From contig OZ029915.1 of assembly GCA_964023275.1 (NCBI GenBank), forward strand, positions 33,211,989 through 33,275,988: a DNA stretch of 64,000 nt, in the 5' to 3' direction. Shown here piece after piece: positions 36,169 to 47,687 of this stretch. The notes below the pieces were generated by a model. The model was not told the origin of the DNA and ran no database searches. It saw nothing but the letters and a program-made list of their open reading frames with translations. A program made the translations under genes and the position numbers. The DNA is from Norana najaformis. Its lineage: Eukaryota > Annelida > Clitellata > Crassiclitellata > Hormogastridae. Each line of letters opens with the position of its first letter. Within the stretch, counting starts at the first letter, position 1.

Positions 36169-37139
36169 TACCCTTAAGTGCATAGTGCATCTTTCTTACG
36201 CAGAAGACCGGTTATGATCTGGCGAAGATCTTTAATCATTCTGTTAGTAAAGATGAGCCGAAGGACACAGCATGCTTTAATCGATGCCATGTCACGGGCA
36301 GAGTAGGCTTTCATCGTCGATAAATAGCAGTATGACACCCAGCGGGTGATGAACCTCCACGACGCGGCGAAACAGTTACAGAGGATCGACGATGCAGCAG
36401 GAGATCATCAACGCATCGCATTGCTTTGGGTGTGTGGTGGACGTTGCCGGGCGGATCCTGAAAGTGTGGACAAGCATGGATTGCACTTTATGTAGCCGAA
36501 TATCTTGGTGACCCTTTTATTTTCTTTTTAGTATGGATTGAGCCCACCGACCTTTGCAAGTCACCGAAATTTCTGATGACCTTTATTCGCTCGTCGCAGC
36601 AATTTTCGTGGTTTATTGAGTCATTCCTCTTAAATCTGATCAAAGCGAGTTGTGGAAATGAATATAGATAAAGTGCCTTTTAAGAAGAATTTCTCAAATG
36701 CGATTACGCGTTTGTAATATTACTGTGTTATTCGTCATAACTTTCTGTATACGTTGACTCGTTGATTAGGCCTACATTTTACTTGTTCATAGGTTTCGAC
36801 AATTCGTCACTGCGGCCAGTGGCATAACTTAAAATTTGGGGCTCCCAGCAGGTTAGGCCTACTCATATGGGCCCTCTGAGGCCTGTTCGTACTTGATCAG
36901 ACTCTGAGAGGGTCCCTGTTTTTTAGATTCGGGCCTAGGGCATCTTCAGGTGTGGGCCCATAGTTGGGCTACTGAGTGCGGCTTCAGGTTGTTAAAAGGT
37001 CAAAGTAGGTAAGTAGCGGCGTACGCGACTTTTTTAGCCAAGGTATCCGGTATCTGGATGAAAACTGAAAAGGTCTGGAACACCCAGGCCCATAACGACT
37101 TTGAGGTCTGTGGGAGCGTCATAAGCCGGCAAAGTTCCC

Positions 37140-37260
37140 GGCAGCTAAGTTGCGAGAACCAGCTTATTTACAGGCGCTCAGTCAAACCAAATTCGATAGA
37201 CAGGAAGGTTTCGGTTTCAGAGTTACGCAGGTAAACAGTCAGACCGCTACGGTTTCTTTG
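37140..37260 (-). mobile_element. SINE family C, copy with anterior part
   Basis: On the minus strand: GTAGCGGTCTGACTGTTTAC, then TTTGACTGAGCGCCTGTAAA, then TAAGCTGGTTCTCGCAACTT. It matches the 20.9-21.1 kb copy in both the anterior and tail parts. Confidence 0.6.
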
Positions 37261-37429
37261 TCTTCAAAGCGCCGCTAAATAAATGTCTCAGTGTAGACTG
37301 CGTGCGTTACATTCATCTTCTTCAAGCATAGAAATATACATGACATATAGGCCTACTTTACTGTTTACATATGTATAAGCTATGTTTATTTTTGCATACA
37401 GGCTAAAGTGTAAATGTAGGGCCTACACG

Positions 37430-37530
37430 TTTTTCTATAGCGACCGAATAGCGTCGACCCTGCACATTTTTTCAACGAATTTATCGGATGAGAAGTTGAG
37501 AACCTGGAGATCCTTCCCGACCGCTGCCCA
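37430..37530 (+). repeat. Interspersed repeat Y, copy 2
   Basis: Partner of 30,555-30,640 (TTTTCTATAGCGACCGAATA, GCGTCGACCCT, ACCGCTGCC). Confidence 0.55.
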
Positions 37531-37577
37531 TTTGAATGGGCGCCACGCCATTTAAGGTCCCCCGTGCACGGATCATA

Positions 37578-37745
37578 CTAGCCAAAGTAAAAATTTTCGA
37601 AATAAGCCACGATCGTGTTGCGAACCAGCATTCTCACGCTCTGAGGCGCTTCGACTGACGTGTACGCTTTAACCGATGTAGCTAACTGGGCTAAGCCTCT
37701 ACTCAAAACATTCGCATTTCCACCATTTACTTTAGTTTCTATTTG
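37578..37745 (-). CDS. Candidate exon of an unidentified gene
   Basis: A strong acceptor (long pyrimidine run ending TTTTTCAG) is followed by 55 open codons to a stop at 37,578. The content looks coding: QIETKVNGGNANVLSRGLAQ, then LATSVKAYTSVEAPQS. A usable donor GTGAGA occurs inside it at about 37,637. The open frame continues upstream to an ATG at 38,099 (173 codons in all), but the middle of that frame contains the pyrimidine tract and is probably intron. I do not recognise the protein and found no second exon, so this may be chance. Confidence 0.25.
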   Translation of the reverse strand, partial: QIETKVNGGNANVLSRGLAQLATSVKAYTSVEAPQSVRMLVRNTIVAYFENFYFG

Positions 37746-38389
37746 CTGAAAAAGAAAGAAAAACATACTCCAATTCAAGCAAAAACATGTACAGCAGACG
37801 CTCTCTACCCAGAGGCGCTGGTCGTATGCGTAGGCCAATAACTGTAAGGCCGCAGATGTTGAAAGGAATGACGAGAAGACACAAACTGTCGCCGCACCCG
37901 AGGGATCTGTTGCAACAGACCTATACAGGGTTAAAGGCTTATACATGAACGCGCTTTCATTGTTCCTTTCCCTGTGGGTGTGCCTAACCCACATAAAATG
38001 TGGCTGCAAATTTACGCAGAAATTTTTCGAAATAAACCCATGGGAGTTATTTGACGGCGGCACGCAGGTCGTAAAAGAGTAATGCAGGATCCGCTGCATA
38101 CACCGTCCGTAATGCGTCTACAGTCAGTTCTCTTCCACTCGCCGTCCGTCAGTCGATCCGTCGCGTTCAGTCGTGTTCGTCGTACTTTCGTATCAATTAT
38201 TAAGATACAGCTAAAGCGCTAAATGAGTCGTCTTAGCACCCATTGGCGTAGAACCAGCATTGCTCTGCAGCAACAGCGCTTTTCGCGTTGCAGCACGAAC
38301 GCAGACAATTAAACGTAAGACTGCAGACGGAAAATACGAGTCACAGCCGATTTAGGCCCTAATTAGTGAATGACACGTGGACAAATACT

Positions 38390-38545
38390 TTCTCCATCCC
38401 GCCCTATCCCCAGCAGGCCTGTCCCCATCAGAATCCCGTCCCCGTCAGGTGTCCCATCCCCATACCGTCCCCATCAGGTCTGTCCCCCTCCCCGTTTCCA
38501 AACCCGTCACAGTGAAGCAGAAAACAATAAAATGCTCACACATAT
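38390..38545. repeat. TCCCCATC/CCCGTCC low-complexity repeat
   Basis: Units such as CCCCATCAGGTCTGTCCCC and CCCGTCCCCGTCAGG, followed by ATAAAATGCTCA. Partner of the 27.7 kb segment. Related CCATCCCCACAG text recurs at 39,120-39,240. Confidence 0.55.
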
Positions 38546-38825
38546 GTGACCCGCTCTAACAAACGAGTCTTAAGTCACAAACCCAACTGTTTAGGAACTG
38601 ACATTATCTTTGGAACTGCAGCAACTGGAATATTTACATAAATGATAAACCAATTTAAACAACATTGAATTCACTGTTTGACAACAGAAAAAAGTAAAAA
38701 CATGAAAAATGCCACTTGACTCTTGTTGTCAGAGTGGGTCGTGTATTATGTGAATATATTGTAATCTTAATAGGTCATATGACATAATGCTTCAAAACTG
38801 TTCTTGATTTATTTGGTGGTTATAG

Positions 38826-38945
38826 TCAAATATCACTGCACTAGAGTGGTCTCATTTCTTAGGTCAGATATCAAATATCAATGCAATAAAGAGTGGTCTT
38901 GTTTCTTAGATCAAATATCACTGCAATAAAGAGTGGTGCTGTGTA
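38826..38945. repeat. About 40-45-bp imperfect tandem repeat, three units
   Basis: TCAAATATCA begins at 38,826, 38,871 and 38,911, each followed by a TGCAATAAAGAGTGGT-type sequence. Confidence 0.75.
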
Positions 38946-40342
38946 CTTTTTAACCCATATCGAATACCCAAGAATTCATGAATATTCAAGAATTTCAAAT
39001 TAGTGCTTTATTAGTGACACTGATTAAGCAGAACAGTTTAGAGCAAAAGTAATTATCTGATGCAGTTAGGATTTTTGGTAATGCCACAACTGTTACAGCA
39101 GGAATTACCATGATCGTATTTCCATCTCCACGGTGTTACCCCAGCCTCTATTCCATCCCCACAGTATTACCATCACTTCTGACACCATTACTGCAGTAAA
39201 ATCTGCAATAACCATGGTATTACTGCATTCCCCAATACCACGTCACTCCCTGGCCCTAATCACTGGCTGGTTCGGGGTTGGCTCCGCCAATTCCTAAAGG
39301 GTTAAGGCCCATCCTGTCGTAAGATCGAGAGAGGAAAGACAAAATGTAGAGTGGAACATGGGGAAATACTGTTCCTGAGAAATTAAAACTAAATAACAGG
39401 TCTGTGTAAGATGAGGAGTAATGCTAGGGCAGTTTAACCTGATGGTCCGTTCAAGAAACAATTCTGGAAAAAGACAAACTGATTGGCGTTCCTGGGTGCT
39501 TCAAGCTCAAATATCCGCTGTCTGGTTCAGAAACTGCCCCAATGGATCTGATTTCAGGGTACGGGCAAGGTCCCGAGACGGACTGGTTACCTATACCATA
39601 AAGATAAGTTGTGCAAAACTCGAGGAATGACAAGTTCGCAACATTGAGAATGAGTCTGTCACGAAACGTGTGGTCGTCCAGACTCTATGGCCCTTTGTCT
39701 TAAACACCAACTTCCGACAGAGAGCAGTCTCACAGTTTACATGTAGCATTTACATTTATTTCCTTGTGAAAACATGATCAAGTCCATAAGCAAATTTGTG
39801 TACTTCTAAAATATGTATGTTGGACAATATGTATGTGGACAAAATTTACATCAGGCTTCAGAAAAACAAAACCTTGTAATTTACTCCTCTGTTGTCTTTA
39901 CCAAATGATCACAACTAGAACAAAGTTCTAAGCATCCACATGTATTCCAAGGCCAAAAGACCTTAGAAGCAGAATAGCATTTTCCAAAACGTCGGCTATG
40001 AAGGCCATGCAGACAGCTATCGCTCTCTTCCTTGGCTGCCCTTAATTGCAGCATTCACATAAGATCTTCCCATTACACTGGCATCCAGCTGTCAAGGATG
40101 ATGGAGATAAGGCTGCTGCTGAAGCAAGAGATAAATCTTCCGGTTGTGGCAGTGGTGGATATGACTGCTTCACATTTATCTCTGATAACAAACGACCTTT
40201 TCTTATGTCAGAGCTTCCTGTTACATCAAAAAAGACCAGTGTACATTAAAACTGTAGTTTTAATATAGACTAAAAATGCAGTCGAAATAGTTCGATATAC
40301 TGCACTGTGCTTAGGTAGAACCTTTAGTAACAATAATATATT
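38946..40342. other. Non-genic stretch
   Basis: No gene or classifiable element apart from the CCATCCCCAC-rich patch at 39,120-39,240. Confidence 0.35.
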
Positions 40343-41250
40343 AATAATAATCCAAGAACTTCTACAGTGGCACTGTAATAATGCTCAAAGCCTCAGTCGA
40401 TGATTGCTGTAAGCAAAGTTGGTGTGCATATCAATTTCCAGGGTGAGTCAGGTAAAGCCAAAAAAGAAATCTGAGATAACAAAGCAACAGCCTACGGAGG
40501 AAACGAGTCCAGGAAAAGATGGGTTGTTAGTAATTTATCAACATTCTGCCACTTCATCCAGTCCTCTGTTCGTACCTCAACTATTAATCTGTGTGTAATG
40601 AAGAGGATGGCCAGCAACAGATTCTGTTTAAATCAATAAAAAACAGAAATAATCTGACTTGTACTTGTTGAGCAGTTGCAAGTCTTGGGAGTCTGCATGA
40701 GATGAAGATAGTCAGGTTGGTTAAAATATATAACCTTATAGACAGTTAGCCTGTTCTTGAAAACTGTTCTCTTTTCTGTGGGTCGCCAGTGTAGTGATTT
40801 CAGAACTGGAGATTTCAGAACATTGATACTTTGGAGTTTTGGCGATGGCTCTGCCAGGTGTTTTTGACCATTTAAGCATCATCAAGTTAGATTTTGCAAT
40901 ACCAATAAAAAGTGACAGTAGTTGAGACAGCTATAGGCCAGATCAACTGCTACATACACTAAAGCAGAAATTAAAATGCGGCACTTACATAATATTTCTG
41001 ATATTGTGAAAAGTGATACAGGGCTGACCTAAATACTGAGTTAATGTGTTCACTGAAAAACAGGTTAGAAGTGTGTTCAAGTTGGCCACAGAGACTTCAA
41101 GCATCAATAATTTCATAAATAAACTAAGGCTTTGGGTCACAAATGACAACCTTTTTTGATTTAAGAGGAATGTGCTTATCGAGCACAGGGTAGACTGTAG
41201 TTGGCAACAAAGGGCATCTGATGACAGAAGAAGAAGGAAGCAAATGAGCA
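40343..41250 (-). mobile_element. LINE fragment, family R1, copy 4 (longest R1 copy)
   Basis: On the minus strand, frame-shifted blocks follow the LINE order. FSEHINSVFRSALYHF and GIAKSNLMMLKW come first, then AKTPKYQC, then PVLKSLHWRPTEKRTVFKNR and LTVYKVIYFNQPDYL. The R1 3' UTR follows, ending CACTGTAGAAGTTCTTGG with a TTATTATTAA tail near 40,343. A non-matching insert occupies about 40,530-40,665. It is dead. Confidence 0.75.
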
Positions 41251-42430
41251 AATAATGTCAGTCAGAGAAGAAATTATAATTATAATCGCAAACTCAAAAT
41301 TTCTAAAGTGTTAAGTTCAATATCAGAAGTATGAGATGGAGGTTGATTATGTATTGATATTCCAATGAGTTTTTTCCATGAGTTTTGACTTGTACCATGC
41401 CAGACAGTCCAGTCCTGGAAGATGATCAGTTTCGTAGGGAACATGGAAAGCGGAATTACCATAGAATGAAAAGGCATCACTAGCAGTTTGGAAAATGTGA
41501 GAAGAGTAACTGAGAGTCTGTGACTGACCAACATGAGCCTCTGAGACAATACAAAGACGGCAGGCAAAAACGACCAACAGAATGAGGTGTACAACCAGAA
41601 ACACAAAAATTCTACAGTTATCTTTTAGCAAGAAGATGGGGCAGATGCAGGAAGGAGCAAGAACTTCAGCTGGTAGGTGACTCACCAGCACTAGAAAACC
41701 TAAAGAATGCCAACCATGTTATTAAGGTGCTAAGATTTTTCATAACAATCTTGGAGAGTGGAGCTCACTGGGTGAATCTGCCCACGTAAACAGTGCACAT
41801 CGAATCAGGTCTAAAGTTCATAAATTTGGGTGCAGGTGTGAAATAAAACCTTTCTGCCAGCAAAAATTTGATTATTCAAAATTTGATTGTCATTGTGCAT
41901 GTTGTGTCATGTGTACCTATATACTGTAATGAATGCACAATATAAAATGACCACCACACTGGTCGAACTAAGAAGTAGGGGGGAGGCAAAGTTATGTTAT
42001 GGTCTGGCAGAATGTTAGACTGCATATGTCAAGTTTGAGTTAGCCCCTCACTGATACTCGATATATATGTAAAAAATTAAAGCATATGTAACTGTTCAGA
42101 TGTACATATGTATTGAAAAAAATTATCCTGTTACATACAGATGTATCCAAATATAATAAAGAGCTCCTGGAAGGACAGTGCATAGGCCGACTGTTTCAAG
42201 TGTATACAGAATAATATAGTAAAAACAACGACATAATACCGTACGTACCATCACAGTTAGAACAGCAACTTAAGACACATTGTATCACAGGTTGATACAT
42301 TGTAACAGGTTGCCATGCAGCCCTTGTAGCTCAGTGTTAATGGTAATATGTCTGAAGTCTTTGACAGGTAATTAATAAAAAAATTCAGATACATGCAGAT
42401 ACATAAGCACTGGAGGTGAGGTTAAAAACA
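41251..42430. other. Spacer downstream of SPATA4
   Basis: Minus-strand open frames of 106-114 codons at 41,280-41,691 lack recognisable content. The first 310 nt beyond the SPATA4 stop contain no AATAAA or ATTAAA on the minus strand. A tRNA-like GCCCTTGTAGCTCAGTG lies at about 42,320 without a B box. Confidence 0.3.
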
Positions 42431-42715
42431 TTACATTACCAGGATGGTAAATGATGGCTGATAATTACCTATGCTGCTGCTGTTGCTTCTTCTGCCACTG
42501 TTTGACCTGACATTGTCAGCTTTCTGCTCAAAGTCAACCTGTGTGCCAACAGGACTTCGTATCTTCTCACTGTCATCATCCTGGAAACTGTATCGTTGCT
42601 GAGGTGGTTGCCGCAGTGCCAACTCACCCAAGGTTGCCTTTCTATCAAATCGATCAGGATTTTTTATCCTCTGCTCTTGCCTGTCTCGTGTGTGTCGTTC
42701 AATAATTGTTTGAGC
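42431..42715 (-). CDS. SPATA4: SPATA4 exon 5 (last, or splicing at 42,469)
   Basis: Acceptor ATACTGCAG. Encodes AQTIIERHTRDRQEQRIKNP and the Ser/Arg-rich tail. It is open to a stop at 42,431, with an alternative donor G|GTAATT after 42,469. Confidence 0.75.
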   Translation of the reverse strand, partial: AQTIIERHTRDRQEQRIKNPDRFDRKATLGELALRQPPQQRYSFQDDDSEKIRSPVGTQVDFEQKADNVRSNSGRRSNSSSIGNYQPSFTILVM

Positions 42716-45700
42716 CTGCAGTATATACAAAATAGGATTAATAATAATCAATAAGGAAACACATACAAAACATTGCTACTCTTGGTTATATTGCATTAGT
42801 GACATTTATTATGAATCACCTCTTCAAAAAAACCTAAATTTCGGAGGTGCTTCCAGCGTATCATCTCCATGGTAACAGGCAAGTTGTGAGATGAGAAAGC
42901 TATAAAACTCCTGCATCATTTTCACCTTTGTTTGAAAGCATTGTATCTGTTACAGGTAAATGAGTGAAAAAAGCAAGTAGACTGTTCCACTGCAAAAGTT
43001 TTTGCCACCAAATGGAAGACACAACCTTTTGTACAGCAAGAGTGGTAGAAACCCATGAAAGAAGACAACAACAAAAGACAAAAAAAACAGGGAGTCTGCA
43101 CTTAAGTTGTAAGATCTGTCAAACTATAGCAGACACCTTCCTTTGATGACTAAAGTTGCTGAGCATTTGCAAAGAATGAACTATAACTACAGCTACAACA
43201 ATCTTAGTGGAAATCTGATAGGAAAGCACTTCACTCATCAATACTGGTATACTGGCCTGGTTAGCAACATTGGTTAAAGCATAGGTCAAGGTGCCTCTGT
43301 GTGTGAGGATGCTGGTTTGCATACCGATCATGAGGTCTGAATCTTGAGCTAGCACAGTCCGTACATGGGGACCTTAAATGATGTGGTGTCCATTCAAATG
43401 GGCAGCTCTGTTGAAGGACCTCACCTGATAAATTCACTGAAAAATGAGCAGGGTCAAGGCCATATGGTCAATATAGAAAAAAACATGTACATTGACATTT
43501 ATATTAAGATCTGTAGGATAAGATGTTTACAAACAAATTTAGTCCATTTTAAAGGAATGTTCGCAAAGAAAGTGTTTGGCTCCAATTTAGATTTTAACAG
43601 GATCATGTTGTATGGCCTTGATCCCTGTATAAACCTATGCCATATCATATAGGGTTTGTTATTTAACAATAATGATGGCTTTACCTTTTGTTGGTTGGTA
43701 ATGATGTTGTGGTTAGTCGTTACTTCTGTAGATCGAAGATTATTCCTAATCGCTTGTATGGCAGTTGATCGGGCATGAACAGGAAGTTTACTTTGGTAGC
43801 CGTGATCTGTGAAATCAATCTCAGGATCTGGAGGAACAATCTTCAGTCTATAAATATCCATAAAAGCTTTAGCTAACAATTTTTAGGACAGACCTGCAGA
43901 AATATGTGATTATAACTAAATCCATAACAGAGATGCTATAAAAACTGAGCAAGCCAACTTGAGGCCGTTGTTAATTGCCCGCGTTATAAATGTCTGTTTA
44001 ATAATAATAATACTCCTCTATGAATTATTGTGTGTGCATACCCAAAGCAGTCATTTAGGAAGCATGCGACATACACATATTTGTGTCCTATCTCCTGGTT
44101 AACATTATTTTCCTTACATTTTTCAAGCACTGGATATGGGGTGCTTGTAATTCCTACTGAGTAAAGGATATTATGCCAAAATGCAATTTTTCAGTTGTGT
44201 GGAGCCAACTGTCTGTCTTACCTCTTGCTTTCCCACTGCAAGAGAAGCTGCATGAATTTTATGGGTCTAAGTAATGACTTTTTTGTTCTGCTGGGCTGGG
44301 CTGGGACCACTTGCAAACAGATATCTTTTAGGATTGGTCGCTTGTACCCATATAAATGCCAATAGTTGCCGCCACTTAACAGATTTATTATAGATTTTTT
44401 AGAATCTTCAGTCACACTTAGTGGTCAACATAAACTCCCATTAAATTGACAGAATGGCTAAATTTCTACAGCCTAAATCTGTGTAAAAGATGGCATTAGA
44501 TCAGGTTAACTGTTTTCTACTAGTTGAGACAAATTTTAAATAGCAGAATGTCAAAGAATCCATTAACAGTTGACGATTTATTGGAGGCCATAGTGGAAGA
44601 TTGTGTAATGGAAGAGTTAGTTTCTCGTCTAACTGAGCGAATATCCAAGGCTATTGAACAATTGTTTACAGCTCAGACCACTGTCCTAATGTCGAAACTT
44701 GAAGTCCTCTGTATAAAACTGTCTGTAACACATTTGAGAAGTTTGTTATGGAAAATGAAAAACAGACATTTTGACAAAGGAAAATATCATATTGAAGCGA
44801 GGATTGAACAACTGGAACTGTGTTCCCGGTCTGACAATCTGGTATTCCACTGAATGCCAGAATTGTAAATATCAGAGGCCGCTTCAGGTCAGGGTTCCGA
44901 TGTGTCCCACCCCAAACATCAGCTGAAAGACACAGTCACATGGAGGAGGTCATCAGAAGTCTCTGCTGGGAGTCGCTAGGAGTTGAGGTACACCCTGTGG
45001 GCACTTCTACAGCATATCCGATTCCTCATGGAAAGAGCAACAAAGTTTGGCTAATCATTGTCTTTTTCGCTTCCCCTTGCATAAGGGATGATGTCTACCA
45101 CGCAAACTGCAGGCTTTGTGACCACCAGTTCTCACCAACAAACTCACCAGTTTATATCAATGAAAACTTAATAAGGAATAATGCACAAACAAATTTTTGT
45201 GGAAGCCCATCGCCTCTTGAAAAACAAGAAAATTGTTGGAACATAGACGGCAGAAGAAATCATCTTCATCAAACAAACCACATATTCCGATGAAGGATCA
45301 GACAGGGTAAATTCTCTAGACGATTTAAAGAAATATTAACTCTTTACTACAGATATCTTAATGTAATAGTAACTTGACTATGTAGTTTTCTCTTTCTGTT
45401 GAAAAAGTGATTTTGGTTTTAGCCTAGCCATTCTTACCAAATATTCATTCCTCAAAGTTCTTGATCCTATTATAGAAAAATTTTGCACTTAATGTGGTCC
45501 TTCAAAAAAGCACTCACTGTCGGTTGGTTAGGATTTCGTACAGCATCTGAAGAAGGATGAAAGCTGCTCCATCTTTGCAATGAATCGTGGCATCTATGAT
45601 ATCATCTGGAATATTAAGTTTGTGCTTCTTCATCACCTAAAATCGTAAAGGAACCACGTACAATCGATTTCCAGTAGTTTTTCTCAAAAATGTTCATTCT

Positions 45701-47611
45701 CTATCACAACTACCTTGCAAACTACGATGATTAAAAGAATCTGAACAAGAAAAATAGCTTAACTTTAATTAAGTTAATTTATAAAATCCAAATAAAAACA
45801 AAAGTCCACAAAATTACATCTCCATATTAATATTTAACACTTGTTCAGTAACTCACATCATCCAACGTTTTCCAGCCATCCATGTTAAACCTTGTAAATT
45901 TACACAGATGATCCAGTTCCTCAACTCCTTTAGGTAGCCTTAAAGCTAGTCTTTATAAATCATTATTTCACTATTTCTATGCTTACATGTAGCACCACTA
46001 ACATAACATCACATAGCTAAATATGTTTCCATTATAGTCTAGGATGTTGAGGACTACAGCGCTGCTGTCGCACACCACAAAACCAGAAACCTGCACCAGA
46101 GGAGAAAGATTTTGAATGCCTATGAAAAAACTGGTTTCCTCAATTTAGCTAATCATAATCGTAATCTCGTAATCTTTAGATTTCTACAGCACCCAACGAA
46201 AGCTAAGTCACAGGAACCAGATTATTCACTTAGCTAACTTGGCTGCTAAAGAACTGCGGATTTTAGAATTAAGATTCAGTAAAAGTGGCCCCGAACTTGA
46301 GGCCTATATATGTGTGTCTTACTTACTGGCCAAGCTGGCTCTTGACAAAATAATGCCATTACCTTAAGTTCATTTTATATAAGCTTATGGTATAATATAA
46401 TGAAAACTCTTTTATGTTTTAGTGCTGGTTTGAAAAAAGCAGTAAACATAAATTATTTTACAAAATGTAAAATAATTTGTGTGGTTTTAGACAACACAAT
46501 GATGTTCATTACCATAAACCCACTCTTTTGTATAATACAATGTACAACAATTTATGTTTACTAGTACTACTGGTTTGAAAAATCAGCACTAAACATAAAT
46601 CCTTCTACAAAATGCAAAATGATTTTCAATAATTGAACATGGAACTGAATTGAATTGAATAGTTTTCACAGATGTTTAATTCTTTTTACAAAATGTAGAA
46701 TGATTTATGTTTAATGACACCTTGCAAAATCTGTAACACAGAGCCCTAGATTAAGTGGCTCTACCAAAGTGCCGCTTAATCAAGAACTCTGCATTACAGA
46801 CTTTGTAAGGTAACCTATCAACAACACATTGTGGGACATACCCAATGACTTGCTGCTACTGCTGCAGCCATTGGTAATTCTTTCTGAGCTAGAGTCTTTG
46901 CTTTATAGATATGCTGCATAGTTTGAATATAAACTTGAAAGAACAACACAATTCCTTTTATTTCTACTTCTGACCTTTTTCAGCAGGTGCCAATTACATA
47001 GTTTTAAGTCAAGTGCTGAGCCATTGTGATACATGTGCAACTCAATGTCCTTTGGGAAATACCATGAAAAGATCTCAGCAACCAAATAGCCATTCGATAC
47101 ATCCCTAAAAAACAAACATTATATGCATATCAACCACATCTTCACACAGCACTGAAGGTGCTCCCTGCTACCTATATACCTTAACCTACTTGTACAAGGC
47201 ATGATGCATTGTACAATCAAATGCACATCATGTAGCAATCTTTTCCCATTAGTAACTTATTACGACGAAGTAAACTAAGTTTAAGACGACTGAACACTTT
47301 TCTGAGAATGCATTCGACACTGGAATTGCCGAAATTACACGTGCACGGCGCTACGCCAAAAATTCGCTAGAAGCCGAATCTATTTTTCTGCAACGCCTTG
47401 ATAGAGGTAGCTGTACTGGCTTAAGCTTGGACTGCTACTAAACATGTCTATTCCGAAGCAAATCACAATGTAAAATCGACGGAGTTATATGGAATACTAA
47501 ATTTGGTTAATGTATATAGTCTAAAGCGAAATCCTACCATTTTGGAGTTTTAACGGACCATGTGAGGTCCAAACTTTGGATCCATTTGATCAATTCACGA
47601 GGCAATGCCAT
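42431..47611 (-). CDS. SPATA4: SPATA4 homologue (spermatogenesis-associated protein 4), five exons
   Basis: Five exons with matching phases: 47,538-47,611, 46,975-47,104, 45,518-45,636, 43,685-43,847 and 42,431-42,715. They give a 256-residue protein. The start MALPRELIKWIQSLDL and the DVSNGYLVAEIFSWYFPKD block form the N-terminal CH-like (DUF1042/CH_2) domain shared by SPATA4 and SPEF1-type flagellar proteins. The middle NIPDDIIDATIHCKDGAA, then FTDHGYQSKLPVHARST, and the Arg-rich NPDRFDRKATLGELALRQ match SPATA4 order and spacing as I know them from vertebrates. Family knowledge: testis/ciliated-cell proteins linked to sperm flagella. The final exon may instead splice at 42,469 (ATAG|GTAATT) to a further exon. 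No poly(A) signal was seen within 310 nt of the 42,431 stop, which favours this. An RFX X-box lies upstream. Confidence 0.88.
43685..43847 (-). CDS. SPATA4: SPATA4 exon 4
   Basis: Acceptor TATTTATAG; donor AAG|GTAAAG. Encodes LKIVPPDPEIDFTDHGYQSK through ITNQQK. Confidence 0.88.
44524..45292 (+). mobile_element. LINE ORF1-like remnant in SPATA4 intron 3, antisense to the gene
   Basis: The plus-strand frame at 44,524-44,853 encodes a helical segment ending IEARIEQLELCSRSDNLVFH, the usual coiled-coil-to-RNA-binding junction of LINE ORF1 proteins. After a stop, 44,940-45,292 encodes VWLIIVFFASPCIRDDVYHA, then VYINENLI, then ENCWNIDGR, matching the typical ORF1 order (positions for R..R..VY, then a YINE-L block, then W..DG). 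It has at least one frame break. Known ORF1 proteins bind element RNA; this copy looks dead. Confidence 0.65.
45518..45636 (-). CDS. SPATA4: SPATA4 exon 3
   Basis: Acceptor GATTTTAG; donor CA|GTGAGT. Encodes VMKKHKLNIPDDII through EILTNR, closing the CH-like domain. Confidence 0.88.
46151..46300 (-). mobile_element. SINE family C, copy in SPATA4 intron 2
   Basis: On the minus strand: GTGAATAATCTGGTTCCTGT, GACTTAGCTTTCGTTGGGTG, CTGTAGAAATCT and TTACGATTATGATTA, matching the 49-50 kb LINE end over about 90 nt. Confidence 0.7.
46975..47104 (-). CDS. SPATA4: SPATA4 exon 2
   Basis: Acceptor TTTTTTAG; donor AAG|GTCAGA. Encodes the core of the CH-like domain up to CNWHLLKK. Ends in phase 0. Confidence 0.88.
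47538..47611 (-). CDS. SPATA4: SPATA4 exon 1
   Basis: ATG at 47,611; 24 codons plus two bases; donor TG|GTAGGA. Encodes the start of the CH-like domain. Confidence 0.85.
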
Positions 47612-47687
47612 ATTCTAAAATAACACAATTCCAGATACGGTGACTACGCTTTTCAGTATACGAATGTTGGTGTTTATGTTGGTGCGT

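Noticed and set aside
42316-42370. Possible tRNA gene (GTAGCTCAGTG)
   Set aside because: It has an A-box-like half but no B box or acceptor stem pairing; most likely a decayed SINE head.
43255-43330. Possible tRNA or SINE head (TTGGTTAAAGC ... GGTTTGCATACC)
   Set aside because: A and B boxes are only loosely matched and there is no second copy, so it was not annotated.
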